From Paenibacillus oryzisoli (lineage in GTDB: Bacteria > Bacillota > Bacilli > Paenibacillales > NBRC-103111), in contig NZ_LYPB01000090.1 in NCBI RefSeq assembly GCF_001653565.1, forward strand, positions 158,078 through 222,077: a stretch of DNA of 64,000 bases, written 5' to 3'. The position numbers were made by a program, and so were the translations under genes. A model generated the notes under the pieces. The model had not been told where the DNA came from. It saw nothing but the letters and a program-made list of their open reading frames with translations, and made no database searches. Positions 31,046-40,269 of the stretch are shown piece by piece. Every line of letters starts with the position of its first letter. Position 1 is the stretch's first letter.

Positions 31046-32047
31046 TTGACTACCGTTCTACCATTTCATTCCGACCGACCAATAGATTTAATTGGAGTTG
31101 GCAGGCTTTGCATCGATTTAAATGCAAATGAAATCTATAGACCGATGGAGGATACGCTAAGTTTCACTAAGTACGTAGGGGGATCACCTGCAAATATTAC
31201 TATAGCGGCTGCAAGGCTGGGACTTAAAACGGGATTTATCGGACGGGTTTCAGATGATCAGTTCGGCAGGTTCATCATCCGGTATCTAAAGAAGGAACAA
31301 ATTGACACTTCATCTGTTATTACTGACCGGTCAGGGAGTGTGACAGGGCTTGCCTTCACAGAAATCAAATCGTCTACCGAGTGCAGCATTCTCATGTACC
31401 GTGACAATGCAGCTGATTTGAAATTGGAGCCGGATGATGTACGTGAGGCGTATATTTCCAATTCAAAAGCGGTCTTGATTTCGGGTACGGCACTGGCTAA
31501 AAGCCCTTCGCGTGAGGCAGTCTTTAAGGTGTTGGAGCTTGCTCGCAAGCATGGAACGGTGGTATTCTTCGATATCGATTACAGGCCCTACTCTTGGGCA
31601 TCGAAATCGGAGGTTTATACTTACTGTCGGTTGGTTGCCATGCAAAGCGATGTCATCTTGGGGGGGCGTGAGGAGCTTGACCTCATAGAACCAAACCTGT
31701 CGGAAAGCCAAGATAGGGATGACATCGAAACAGCGAAGCGCTGGTTCACCCACGGAGCGAAACTCGTTGTTGTAAAGCACGGTTCAGAGGGATCGATCGC
31801 CTTTACTCCTGGAGGGGAAACGGTTCGAGCAGGGGTGTTTCCGGCGAAGGTGGTCAAAACCTTCGGTGCGGGGGACTCTTTTGCAGGTGCCCTCATCTAT
31901 GGTCTGATGCAAGGCTTCTCACTTTCGAGTTGTTTAGAGCTTGGAAGCGCGTCCGCATCGATTGTTGTCTCCAGCCACAGCTGTTCAGACGCGATGCCTG
32001 TATTACAAGAAGTTCAATATGTCATTGCTCAACATATAAATCGTTAA
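31046..32047 (+). CDS. iolC: PfkB-family kinase, 5-dehydro-2-deoxygluconokinase (IolC-like)
   Basis: 333 residues from TTG 31046, which follows the SD TGGAGGGG. PfkB fold: substrate region LIGVGRLCIDLNANE and YVGGSPANITIAAARLG, IolC-typical MYRDNAADLKLEPDDV, and the catalytic FGAGDSFAGA with the general-base Asp. IolC phosphorylates 5-dehydro-2-deoxygluconate, an intermediate of myo-inositol breakdown. The next step, IolJ aldolase, is encoded only by a broken gene, and iolB, iolD and iolE are absent here, so the kinase may serve another keto-sugar acid or depend on genes elsewhere. Confidence 0.85.
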   Translation: MTTVLPFHSDRPIDLIGVGRLCIDLNANEIYRPMEDTLSFTKYVGGSPANITIAAARLGLKTGFIGRVSDDQFGRFIIRYLKKEQIDTSSVITDRSGSVTGLAFTEIKSSTECSILMYRDNAADLKLEPDDVREAYISNSKAVLISGTALAKSPSREAVFKVLELARKHGTVVFFDIDYRPYSWASKSEVYTYCRLVAMQSDVILGGREELDLIEPNLSESQDRDDIETAKRWFTHGAKLVVVKHGSEGSIAFTPGGETVRAGVFPAKVVKTFGAGDSFAGALIYGLMQGFSLSSCLELGSASASIVVSSHSCSDAMPVLQEVQYVIAQHINR

Positions 32048-32064
32048 CGAAAGGAATCGGTTGC

Positions 32065-32420
32065 CTTGTTAGTTGGATTGAACTCAGTAACCTCTGCGGC
32101 TGCGGGTAAGGATTATACGATTCCCGCCTTTAATGTTTTTGGTTATGGAACGTATTCAGTCTAAAGTTGATATTCCTCTGGTTATCCACGGCGCGACGGG
32201 TGTGCCAGATGAGCAACTGAAACGACTGATAAAGTACCGTGTAGGTAAAATCAACATAGGCACAGCCTTGCGCATGTCGTTTGGTCGTACCTTGAGAGAA
32301 ACGATCAATGCGTCGCCATCCGAATTCGATCGAATCAAATGGTTTGCCGAATCTATGATAGCCGTACAGGAAGCAGCAAGCAGGAAACTGCAACTATTAG
32401 GATGTAAGGAGAGAGTCTAA
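32065..32420 (+). pseudogene. iolJ: iolJ (class II aldolase) with a large internal deletion
   Basis: TTG 32065 begins MLVGLNSVTSAAAGKDYTIP and continues AFNVFGYGT, the usual N-terminus of class II fructose-bisphosphate-type aldolases, then stops at TAA 32161-32163. A different frame carries the C-terminal third: VDIPLVIHGATGVPDEQL and INIGTALRMSF, ending at 32420. The central barrel with the zinc ligands is gone and the frame is broken at the joint near 32140, so no active aldolase can be made. Confidence 0.85.
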
Positions 32421-32424
32421 TCTT

Positions 32425-33873
32425 ATGAACAATCAAGTGCTATCTAATTATATTGGCGGTCGGTGGGTGTCTTCTGAAAGCGGGGTTATAGAGGACGTTC
32501 CGAACCCGGCTACAGGAGAGAGAATAGCTATAGTTCCGTTGTCATCCGCTAAGGATGTACAGCATGCTGTGGCGGTAGCCGGCGAAGCATTTAAAGAGTG
32601 GAGTACAGTAGCTGTCCCGAAGCGGGCAAGGATCATGTTCCGATTTCAACAACTTCTTGTTGATCATTGGGAGGAACTCGCCCGCTTGATTACCTTGGAG
32701 AATGGCAAGAGCTACTCGGAAAGTTATGGTGAAGTACAGCGTGGCATCGAATGCGTGGAGTTTGCCGTAGGAGCCCCCACGCTCATGATGGGAAGCACAC
32801 TTCCTGATATCGCTACTGGTATCGAATCCGGGATGTATCGGTATCCGCTCGGCGTGGTAGGAGGGATTACGCCATTTAATTTTCCAATGATGGTTCCATG
32901 TTGGATGTTCCCACTCGCCATTGTTTGCGGAAATACCTTTGTATTAAAACCCTCTGAGCGAACGCCCCTACTAGCAAACCGGCTTGCAGAGTTGTTCTCG
33001 GAAGCCGGTTTGCCTGATGGCGTATTTAACGTTGTTCACGGCAGTAAAGAGGTAGTAAACGAAATTTTGGTGAATGAGGGAGTACGCGCAATCTCCTTCG
33101 TTGGTTCGCAACCGGTAGCAGAGTACGTGTACAAGACTGCAGCCGCTCATGGGAAGAGAGTGCAAGCGCTCGGCGGTGCCAAGAACCATTCCATTGTCTT
33201 ACCGGATGCCAATCTTAGACTTGCAGTTAAAGAGATTACAAATGCTGCTTTCGGTTCGGCAGGCGAACGCTGTATGGCTGCTTCCGTAGTAGTTGCTGTA
33301 GGGGATGTTGCCGATCAATTAATTAAAGGCTTGAAGGAAACTGCAAAAGAGATTGTTATCGGTAACGGATTGGAGGAGAAGGTGTTTCTTGGTCCGGTGA
33401 TTCGCCAAGCCCACAAGGAACGTACGTTCTCTTATGTTCAAAGAGGCGAAGAAGAGGGAGCCAATTTGGTGTTGGATGGTCGATTGGCGGAGCAGACCGA
33501 TAGAGAGGGGTATTTTGTAGGCCCGACAATCTTTGACAACGTGACACCAGATATGGCCATCTGGAAGGAGGAAATCTTTGCTCCCGTCCTTTCTGTCACT
33601 CGGGTAGAGACTTTGGAGGAGGCTATCGCGCTGGCTAATCGTTCCGATTTTGCTAATGGAGCGTGCATCTATACGGACAGTGCTAAGGCAATACGTCAAT
33701 TCCGTGAGACTATCGATGCAGGAATGTTGGGCGTAAATGTAGGTGTGCCGGCTCCGATGTCCTTCTTCCCATTCTCAGGTTATAAGAAGTCCTTCTATGG
33801 TGACTTGCACGCTAATGGGCGCGACGGAGTTGAGTTCTACACACGCAAGAAGACAGTAGTAGCTCGATATTAG
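32425..33873 (+). CDS. iolA: Methylmalonate-semialdehyde dehydrogenase (IolA/MmsA-like)
   Basis: 482 residues, full family length, SD AAGGAGAG before ATG 32425. Aldehyde dehydrogenase fold with GVVGGITPFNFPMMVPCWMF, the Glu region ALGGAKNHSIVLPDA, and the catalytic Cys in GSAGERCMAASVVVAVG, a signature of the CoA-acylating MmsA group. It oxidises malonate or methylmalonate semialdehyde to acetyl- or propionyl-CoA, the last step of inositol or valine breakdown. It lies directly after the iolJ remnant, as in an inositol operon. Confidence 0.88.
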   Translation: MNNQVLSNYIGGRWVSSESGVIEDVPNPATGERIAIVPLSSAKDVQHAVAVAGEAFKEWSTVAVPKRARIMFRFQQLLVDHWEELARLITLENGKSYSESYGEVQRGIECVEFAVGAPTLMMGSTLPDIATGIESGMYRYPLGVVGGITPFNFPMMVPCWMFPLAIVCGNTFVLKPSERTPLLANRLAELFSEAGLPDGVFNVVHGSKEVVNEILVNEGVRAISFVGSQPVAEYVYKTAAAHGKRVQALGGAKNHSIVLPDANLRLAVKEITNAAFGSAGERCMAASVVVAVGDVADQLIKGLKETAKEIVIGNGLEEKVFLGPVIRQAHKERTFSYVQRGEEEGANLVLDGRLAEQTDREGYFVGPTIFDNVTPDMAIWKEEIFAPVLSVTRVETLEEAIALANRSDFANGACIYTDSAKAIRQFRETIDAGMLGVNVGVPAPMSFFPFSGYKKSFYGDLHANGRDGVEFYTRKKTVVARY

Positions 33874-33911
33874 AATGGAAACTGTTTACAACCAGGAGGA
33901 GATGAAGTTCC

Positions 33912-34664
33912 ATGTTTGATTTAACGGGAAAAAAGGCGATAGTAACTGGAGCAAGCCGTGGGTTGGGAAGAGGAATGGCTGCAGGTTTACATCATGCAGG
34001 CGCAGAAGTTGTTATTTTGGATATCAGCGATGATGCGGAAGCTACGGCTAAGGAACTGGGGGCGAGCGGCCCGGCAGTTTATGCAGTAATGGGTAATTTG
34101 GAAGATAGGAAAGACCGCGAGCGGGCATTCTCGAATTCTTTGGAGCTGCTTGGAGGAAAGCTGGATATTCTTATCAATAACGCTGGTGTCCATGATCGTA
34201 GATCTTGTTTGGACCTACCGCTGGAAGCGTGGGAGAGAGTGATGGAGGTTAATATTAATGCAATCTATCATCTATGCAAGATGGCAGGGGAACTGATGCT
34301 GGAACAAAAGAGCGGAAAGATTATCAATATGGGTTCCATGCTTAGTTTTATTGGAGGCTTCAACGCTACTGCTTATGCCGCCAGCAAGGGGGCCGTGGCT
34401 CAATTGACTAAGTCTCTCTCCAACGAATGGGCCGGTCATGGAATCCAAGTGAACGCAATTGCACCGGGGTACATGGATACAAGCATGAACAAGGATCTCC
34501 ATGCCGATGCTGTGCGTTATCCACAGGTTACATCACGCATTCCGGCCGGGCGTTGGGGAACGCCCGAGGATCTGCAGGGCATAGCTGTGTTCCTGGCGTC
34601 ACCAGCATCCAGTTACATTACGGGCACGGTCATCCCTGTCGACGGCGGCTATTTGGTCAGATAA
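33912..34664 (+). CDS. Short-chain dehydrogenase, KduD/gluconate-5-dehydrogenase-like
   Basis: 250 residues. SD AGGAGGAGATG before ATG 33912. Classical SDR: GASRGLGRG cofactor loop, NNAG, catalytic Ser in MGSMLSF, YAASK Tyr/Lys pair, and PGYMDTSM. Related enzymes reduce 5-keto-gluconate, 2-deoxy-gluconate or keto-deoxy uronates. In this operon it likely handles a keto-sugar or keto-acid intermediate that reaches the IolC/IolA steps. Confidence 0.85.
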   Translation: MFDLTGKKAIVTGASRGLGRGMAAGLHHAGAEVVILDISDDAEATAKELGASGPAVYAVMGNLEDRKDRERAFSNSLELLGGKLDILINNAGVHDRRSCLDLPLEAWERVMEVNINAIYHLCKMAGELMLEQKSGKIINMGSMLSFIGGFNATAYAASKGAVAQLTKSLSNEWAGHGIQVNAIAPGYMDTSMNKDLHADAVRYPQVTSRIPAGRWGTPEDLQGIAVFLASPASSYITGTVIPVDGGYLVR

Positions 34665-34747
34665 GCACATGTCCGATGTGCAGTCGAGTAGAATAGATGA
34701 TCTAATGCAGAACAATCATATATCTAAACCGTAGGGTGGGGGAGTAC

Positions 34748-35905
34748 ATGACCGTTAAAGTGGCAGTAGTGGGGGTGGGTTTTATCGGTACCGTTCATAT
34801 CGAGGCGCTAAGACGGTTGAATGGCGTGGAGGTAGCGGCTATTATGGGCTCCACCCAGGAGAAATCCAAGCAGAAAGCTGAACAGCTTGGGGTACCCAAG
34901 TATTATTGGAATTATGATGAATTATTAAACGATTCCGAAATTGAAAGCGTCCATATCTGTACTCCTAATAACATGCACTTTGAAATGTGTAAGAAAGCTT
35001 TGTTGGCAGGGAAGCATTTGGTTTGCGAGAAGCCGCTTGCAATGAGCGTTGACGAAGCTCAGCAATTGAGTAAACTGGCGCTGCAAAGCGGTTTGATTCA
35101 TGCGATATGCTTCAATGTACGTTATTATCCCTTGCTTCAGCAGTTGAAATCCATGGTACTACATGGGGAATTAGGTGAGATTTATGCGGTAAACGGTTCC
35201 TACATGCAAGACTGGTTATTTTTCTATACGGACTATAACTGGCGGGTTGAATCGGGCCTTTCGGGGAAATCACGTGCAATTGCAGATGTCGGCTCCCATT
35301 GGATGGACTTGCTCGAAAGCACGACCGGATTAAAAATTACCGAAGTCATTGCAGATTTTTCAACGGTTCACAAAACACGAAAGAAGTCATTGCATGCCAT
35401 GGACACCTATACCGGTAAAGTGGTACATTCTGATCCATCCCTGTATCGGGAGGTTCCAATCGATACGGAGGATTATGCTAACGTACTGCTCCGCTTGGAT
35501 AATGGCGCAAAAGGCTCGTTCACCGTCAGTCAGATTCATGCCGGCCGAAAGAACCGGGTGTATGTCGAAATAGCGGGTACGAAGCAGACCGTTGCTTTCG
35601 ATTCCGAACATCCCAACTACCTGTGGGTTGGCAGACGAGATGGAAACAATCAGGTAATCATGAAGGATCCCTCGCTGCTGCATACGGAGGTTCGCCGTTA
35701 TGCCGATTATCCTGGAGGCCACAATGAAGGATACCCCGATACCTTCAAGCAATTGTTTAAGGAAATTTATGCAGCAATGACTTCTAAAGAACACAAAATC
35801 GGTACTAAGGTTTATCCGGATTTTAGTGATGGGTTGCGTGAACAGATGCTATGCGAGGGTATTGTCAGGAGCCATCTGGAAAGCAAATGGGTTTCTATAT
35901 TATAA
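34748..35905 (+). CDS. Gfo/Idh/MocA-family dehydrogenase
   Basis: About 385 residues from ATG 34748, which has an SD (GTGGGGGAG, 34736-34744); an in-frame start at 34736 would lie inside that SD. NAD-binding motif GVGFIGTVHIEAL, then CTPNNMHFEMC and the catalytic Lys in CEKPLAMS. The conserved His region is GSHWMDLLE. The family includes inositol 2-dehydrogenase and many sugar dehydrogenases; the setting favours an inositol-like or keto-sugar substrate. Confidence 0.88.
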   Translation: MTVKVAVVGVGFIGTVHIEALRRLNGVEVAAIMGSTQEKSKQKAEQLGVPKYYWNYDELLNDSEIESVHICTPNNMHFEMCKKALLAGKHLVCEKPLAMSVDEAQQLSKLALQSGLIHAICFNVRYYPLLQQLKSMVLHGELGEIYAVNGSYMQDWLFFYTDYNWRVESGLSGKSRAIADVGSHWMDLLESTTGLKITEVIADFSTVHKTRKKSLHAMDTYTGKVVHSDPSLYREVPIDTEDYANVLLRLDNGAKGSFTVSQIHAGRKNRVYVEIAGTKQTVAFDSEHPNYLWVGRRDGNNQVIMKDPSLLHTEVRRYADYPGGHNEGYPDTFKQLFKEIYAAMTSKEHKIGTKVYPDFSDGLREQMLCEGIVRSHLESKWVSIL

Positions 35906-35924
35906 GAGGGAGATGGAACAAATA

Positions 35925-36719
35925 ATGGCCGCTATGACAAATGCAAACGGACTTCTTCAAGGTAAAATCTCGCTGATAACCGGAGCTGGTTCAGGAATCG
36001 GAAGAGCAACAGCAATGGCTTTTGCCGAACAAGGGGCGAAGATATGCCTTATTGACCGGGATCTGGATCGTTTGTTGGAAGTTAAAGAAGAGTTGCTTGG
36101 GATTGGCGCTGAAGTATTAGCGATAGAGGCCGATGTACAAGACAGCTTCCACTTAAAGCAGGCTATCGATAAGGCTGGAGAATGGAAGAACGGGTTGGAC
36201 ATCGTGTTCTCCAATGCAGGGGTTGTAGGGTTTCTGACTTCTATTGAGCAAATGCCGGAAGAAGAATGGCGGCGAATCCTTGACATTAACCTAACGGGAG
36301 CGTTCCTGACGCTGAAGTATTCAATCCCATGGATGAAGGCTATAGGCGGAAGTATAATTATGAACAGTTCCATACATGGCAGCCGGGTATTTAACAGTTA
36401 TGGGATGACTGCTTATGCCGCTTCGAAGAGCGGGATGAATGCGTTAGCCAAGATGGCTGCAGCAGAACTATCCCCCAATAAGATTAGAGTGAACCTTATT
36501 TGCCCTGGGGCAATCGATAGTCACCTAAATGATAATCTGATCCGATCCGAGGTATTATCGAAAGTAGGAGTACCGGTTGAATATCCTGAAGGCAAATATC
36601 CATTTGGCAGAGGTACACCCAAACAAGTGGCAAAGTTGGCCGTATTTCTGGCGTCGGACTTGTCGGATTATATGACTGGCTCAGAGATAACGATTGATGG
36701 TGTCAGATCCTTAGTCTAG
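35925..36719 (+). CDS. Short-chain dehydrogenase
   Basis: About 264 residues from ATG 35925; longer reading frames reach back to 35826 inside the previous gene but lack an SD, whereas GAGGGAG (35907-35913) precedes this start. Motifs: TGAGSGIGRA, SNAG, catalytic Ser in MNSSIHGS, YAASKSG and PGAIDSH. NAD(P)-dependent oxidation of a hydroxyl on a sugar or cyclitol is likely. The second SDR of the operon is clearly different from the one at 33912. Confidence 0.85.
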   Translation: MAAMTNANGLLQGKISLITGAGSGIGRATAMAFAEQGAKICLIDRDLDRLLEVKEELLGIGAEVLAIEADVQDSFHLKQAIDKAGEWKNGLDIVFSNAGVVGFLTSIEQMPEEEWRRILDINLTGAFLTLKYSIPWMKAIGGSIIMNSSIHGSRVFNSYGMTAYAASKSGMNALAKMAAAELSPNKIRVNLICPGAIDSHLNDNLIRSEVLSKVGVPVEYPEGKYPFGRGTPKQVAKLAVFLASDLSDYMTGSEITIDGVRSLV

Positions 36720-36770
36720 GCATGTCATACTTGCCAAATAAACTTAAACGTTGAATTAGGAGGACTTTCT

Positions 36771-37583
36771 GTGTTGTTGGAGACCGCAAAGAAGGCAGCG
36801 AGAGAAGCGGGAAAGCTCATTCGTTCTCGCTTTGAAGCTGATTTTATAACGGAAGAGAAGAGCTCAAGCTTTGACATCGTGACGGACGTGGATAGAGCCT
36901 CAGAAAAACTGATCAAGGATTATATAATGGCTAGTTATCCGGATCATTCTTTTCTTGGTGAAGAAGAAAGTTATGGAGACGAATCGGCACTTCACTCGAC
37001 ATTAGAGAGTGCCTCAAAACAGCCTTATTTATGGATTGTTGATCCCATTGACGGTACAAGTAATTATGCACATGGGCTTCCTGGATTTTCTGTATCCATT
37101 GCGTTAGCGTGCTATGGAGTATTGACTCTGGGTGTCATTTACGATCCCCTGAGGGATATCTTGTATTGGGCGGAAGATGGAAAAGGAGCTTGGTGCGGTG
37201 GGAAACCAATATCTGTGTCGAGTAATGAAAATATTGCCGAATGCATATTAAGTACAGGTTTTTCCAGTGATCTCCGGGCACGAAAAGCTGTATTAGAGAG
37301 TATTCAAGTGTTTGGGGAACAGTGCCGCACGATTCGTTCGTTTGGATCTGCAGCCCTTCACTTGGCTTACGTCGCATCAGGGAAAATCGCTGCCCACTGG
37401 CAATACGGACTAAGTGTTTGGGATATAGCTGCCGGGGTTTTACTGGTACAGGAGGCAGGAGGCAAGGTATCCAATATGTCAGGTAAAGCATATTGTTTAA
37501 CAGATAAAGATGTGCTGGCAAGTAATACGGAACTGCATTCCGCTCTATTAGCTAATCTACAACCGCTGCCCCTAATCCAGTAA
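36771..37583 (+). CDS. Inositol monophosphatase-family phosphatase
   Basis: 270 residues from GTG 36771 with an SD (GGAGGAC). The family metal motifs are complete: Glu in GEEES, DPIDGTSNYAHG, and the C-terminal WDIAAGVLLVQEAGG. These Mg-dependent enzymes dephosphorylate inositol phosphates or related sugar phosphates. Being last in a LacI/IolC/IolA operon supports a role in freeing inositol (or a similar cyclitol) from its phosphate before oxidation. Length is normal. Confidence 0.88.
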   Translation: MLLETAKKAAREAGKLIRSRFEADFITEEKSSSFDIVTDVDRASEKLIKDYIMASYPDHSFLGEEESYGDESALHSTLESASKQPYLWIVDPIDGTSNYAHGLPGFSVSIALACYGVLTLGVIYDPLRDILYWAEDGKGAWCGGKPISVSSNENIAECILSTGFSSDLRARKAVLESIQVFGEQCRTIRSFGSAALHLAYVASGKIAAHWQYGLSVWDIAAGVLLVQEAGGKVSNMSGKAYCLTDKDVLASNTELHSALLANLQPLPLIQ

Positions 37584-38153
37584 AGTAAATCTCTTTTAGA
37601 TCTGAGATGTGTATTGATTAATGTTACTACGTAGCTCTTGAGATCTAGTATGCCAATCCGCTGTTTAGGGGAGGGGGAAGTTGTCTGAAACCGGTTGAGT
37701 CAGAGTTACTTGAGGGAGGAAATCATCCGGAGCATTTCCCCGACTTTCCGAGTATGATTGGGAAACCGTACCGGCCAGGTTGGTGGAATTTGTTGCCGAG
37801 CATTGCAGCAGCAAGAAATTCATTACGTTTGAAAAGCCATCCTATTTTACTCCGAAATGATTATACATAATTATGCATGTGCTTTAAAGTTAGGCATTTA
37901 TTTTTATTAACGATTTATGAAAACAATAAAGACGGAGCGTCGCGGGTTATAGTAAGGTTGCTAATTCATGAGCAGCAAAATAATTATTAGCCACGATAAG
38001 CTAAAAGATACGGAAAGGTTCGAAAACATTACTTTGATGTTCATATTCCGCTTGCCAAAACTAATGTCAATTTCTAAGTTTAATGTTATAAACACCACAT
38101 TAAGTATAGAATAACACTATGCAGTACAATCAATTATGTTAGCGAGGTTATAC
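37584..38153. other. Intergenic region with a gene remnant
   Basis: No intact gene. One frame open from 37714 to TGA 37858-37860 encodes a protein-like tail (SEYDWETVPARLVEFVAEHC and then FITFEKPSYFTPK), probably the C-terminus of a deleted gene whose family I cannot name. The rest, up to the GNAT gene, is AT-rich and should contain its promoter; none is clear. Confidence 0.4.
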
Positions 38154-38939
38154 ATGTTAACTGCGGAGAAGATTAAACAAAACATGATTCGCATTATGAA
38201 ACAAATGAGCGCTGCTTGCCCACGTATCACATACGTTAATGCTCCAGGAGTGAATCGATATGAAAGTGATCTTCCCCATTCGCTATTCAATCGAGTAATC
38301 GCCTATCAATGTATGGAATCAGAAACCGCCATTGGCGACATCGAAGTGATTGCCAGCCATTATCGTGCACGTAACCTCCCTTTCTCTTGGTTGGTCTGGT
38401 CGCATGACGACGAAGCCCGCGACTTGGCGAGGGTACTTGAGAATCTCGGGCTTACAAAATCCAGTTATTCGCCAGGAATGTCGCTTCCTCTTTCTAACTG
38501 GACGTTTAATACGACAACGATTCCCAACTTCGAGATTAAACCAATCCGTACAACATTGGAATTCGCATGGTTCAAGGAGATTGTGCTTCCCACATTCGGC
38601 TTAAAGGGAGATACAGGTGATGTATTCATGCAAATTAATGAAGCGATAGGAACAAATGATCAAACGATATTACAGCACTATGTCGGCTTTTTGGACGGCC
38701 ATCCTGCAGGAGCTGCAACCGCATTCCAAGAAGGTGATACGATTGGTATTTACAACGTTGCAACGGTAGAAGCGTATCGGCGCAGAGGTATTGGAAGTGC
38801 TATGACAGCGCATGCGATTCGTGAAGGACAAGTCTCTGGCGCACAGTTAGCCGTGCTGCAGTCGAGCGAATTAGGAGTAAACGTGTATCGAGAACTCGGA
38901 TTCAAAGAAGAGGTCGCAATCGAGTTTTATCTAGGATAA
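38154..38939 (+). CDS. GNAT-family acetyltransferase
   Basis: About 261 residues from ATG 38154 (SD GCGAGG, about 38140-38145). The N-terminal half is an undefined domain and the C-terminal half is the GNAT fold with the acetyl-CoA loop VEAYRRRGIGSAMT and the tail VYRELGFKEE. It stands alone between an intergenic region and a terminator. It acetylates an unknown small molecule or protein and has no evident link to sugar use. Confidence 0.85.
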   Translation: MLTAEKIKQNMIRIMKQMSAACPRITYVNAPGVNRYESDLPHSLFNRVIAYQCMESETAIGDIEVIASHYRARNLPFSWLVWSHDDEARDLARVLENLGLTKSSYSPGMSLPLSNWTFNTTTIPNFEIKPIRTTLEFAWFKEIVLPTFGLKGDTGDVFMQINEAIGTNDQTILQHYVGFLDGHPAGAATAFQEGDTIGIYNVATVEAYRRRGIGSAMTAHAIREGQVSGAQLAVLQSSELGVNVYRELGFKEEVAIEFYLG

Positions 38940-38959
38940 CGATTATAGAAATAGTTTGG

Positions 38960-39000
38960 GGCTCTCCCTTTAGTCGAATGACTGAGGGATAGCCTTTTTG
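38960..39000 (+). terminator. Rho-independent terminator
   Basis: GGCTCTCCCTTTAGTC (38960-38975) pairs with GACTGAGGGATAGCC (38980-38994) with small mismatches, loop GAAT, followed by TTTTTG. It ends the GNAT transcript. Confidence 0.8.
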
Positions 39001-39097
39001 TTGTTGAGAGAATAAGAAAAAGGTCATATATGAGCTATAAGAAGTCATAGTCCCTATATACTAATTGGATCCTTGATACCTTATATTGATAAGGGAT

Positions 39098-39220
39098 ATG
39101 AATAAGAATTATTGTAACATCATTGTTATTGGAGGAGGCGTTTCCGGAACTATCGCTGCAATGGCTGCCGGCCAGATACTCAAAGAAGCATTTCATGAAA
39201 TAGCCCAAGAACCAAGTTAA
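39098..39220 (+). pseudogene. FAD-dependent oxidoreductase remnant
   Basis: A 40-residue frame starts MNKNYCNIIVIGGGVSGTIA and continues AMAAG: an FAD-binding Rossmann start. It then jumps to ILKEAFHEIAQEPS and stops at TAA 39218-39220. The hundreds of residues of such enzymes between these parts are missing, so it is an internal-deletion relic lying just before importer 2. Confidence 0.65.
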
Positions 39221-39271
39221 GAAGCATCCTACGAAGCAATACAAAGAGCTGACAGCAAGGAGACATGGAGT

Positions 39272-40246
39272 ATGGAACTCAATACTGTGACCGCACAATC
39301 AAGCACAACGCCTTTAAAGAAAGCTGTTAAATCTCAAAAATGGCGTGGCTACACATCCAATTTTCGTTCCTATTGGGATTTATATTTGCTGATGGTGCCC
39401 GGGATTGTTTATTTTATTATTTTTAAGTATTTGCCTATGGCCGGAATTGTTATTGCTTTCCAGGATTTCAGCATTTTTAACGGCTTTACTGGAAGCGAGT
39501 GGGTCGGGCTGGAGCACTTCCGCAAGATGTTCGAAGACCCGCAATTTTATACGATTTTTCGAAATACGTTGTTGATCAGTTTGTATAAAATCATTTGGGG
39601 TTTTCCGGGGCCGATTATTTTGGCGCTGCTGCTCAATGAAATTAAATATGTATTTTTTAAGCGGACGATTCAAACCTTGGCTTATTTGCCTCATTTTCTA
39701 TCTTGGGTCATCTTGGGCGGCATTCTCATTACTGTCTTATCACCGACAACCGGCACGATCAATAAGGCTCTCATATTCATGGGCATGGAACCAATTTTTT
39801 TCCTAGCTAACCCATCTTGGTTCCGAACCGTTCTGGTTGCAAGCGACATTTGGAAGGATATGGGCTGGGGTGCGATTATCTATTTGGCGGCATTGGCCTC
39901 TATCGATCCGCAATTATACGAGGCAGCGGTTGTAGACGGTGCCAACAAGTGGAAGCAACTCTGGCATATTACGCTCCCTTCACTTACGAGCACGATTATT
40001 ATTTTGTTTTTGCTGCGATTAGGACATGTACTGGATGTTGGGTTCGAGCAAATTTTTATTTTATACAATTCACTGGTATATGAAGTGGCCGACGTATTCG
40101 AGACCTATGTGTACCGTGTCGGTATCGCACAAGCAGAATTCAGTTATACCACGGCAATAGGGCTATTTAAGTCGATAGTCAGTCTTCTATTTGTACTTGT
40201 TGCGAACAAGTTGGTGAAGTGGTTCGGACAAGATGGCTTGTACTAG
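39272..40246 (+). CDS. ABC importer 2 permease, LplB-like
   Basis: 324 residues, about six membrane segments (first: YLLMVPGIVYFIIFKYLPMA). EAA loop YEAAVVDGANKWKQLWHI. Homologous to the permease at 16825. Starts at ATG 39272, which follows AAGGAGAC. With the next two genes it forms a CUT1 carbohydrate importer lacking its own ATPase. Confidence 0.9.
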   Translation: MELNTVTAQSSTTPLKKAVKSQKWRGYTSNFRSYWDLYLLMVPGIVYFIIFKYLPMAGIVIAFQDFSIFNGFTGSEWVGLEHFRKMFEDPQFYTIFRNTLLISLYKIIWGFPGPIILALLLNEIKYVFFKRTIQTLAYLPHFLSWVILGGILITVLSPTTGTINKALIFMGMEPIFFLANPSWFRTVLVASDIWKDMGWGAIIYLAALASIDPQLYEAAVVDGANKWKQLWHITLPSLTSTIIILFLLRLGHVLDVGFEQIFILYNSLVYEVADVFETYVYRVGIAQAEFSYTTAIGLFKSIVSLLFVLVANKLVKWFGQDGLY

Positions 40247-40269
40247 CAGCGGAAAGGAGGTGTTAAAGG

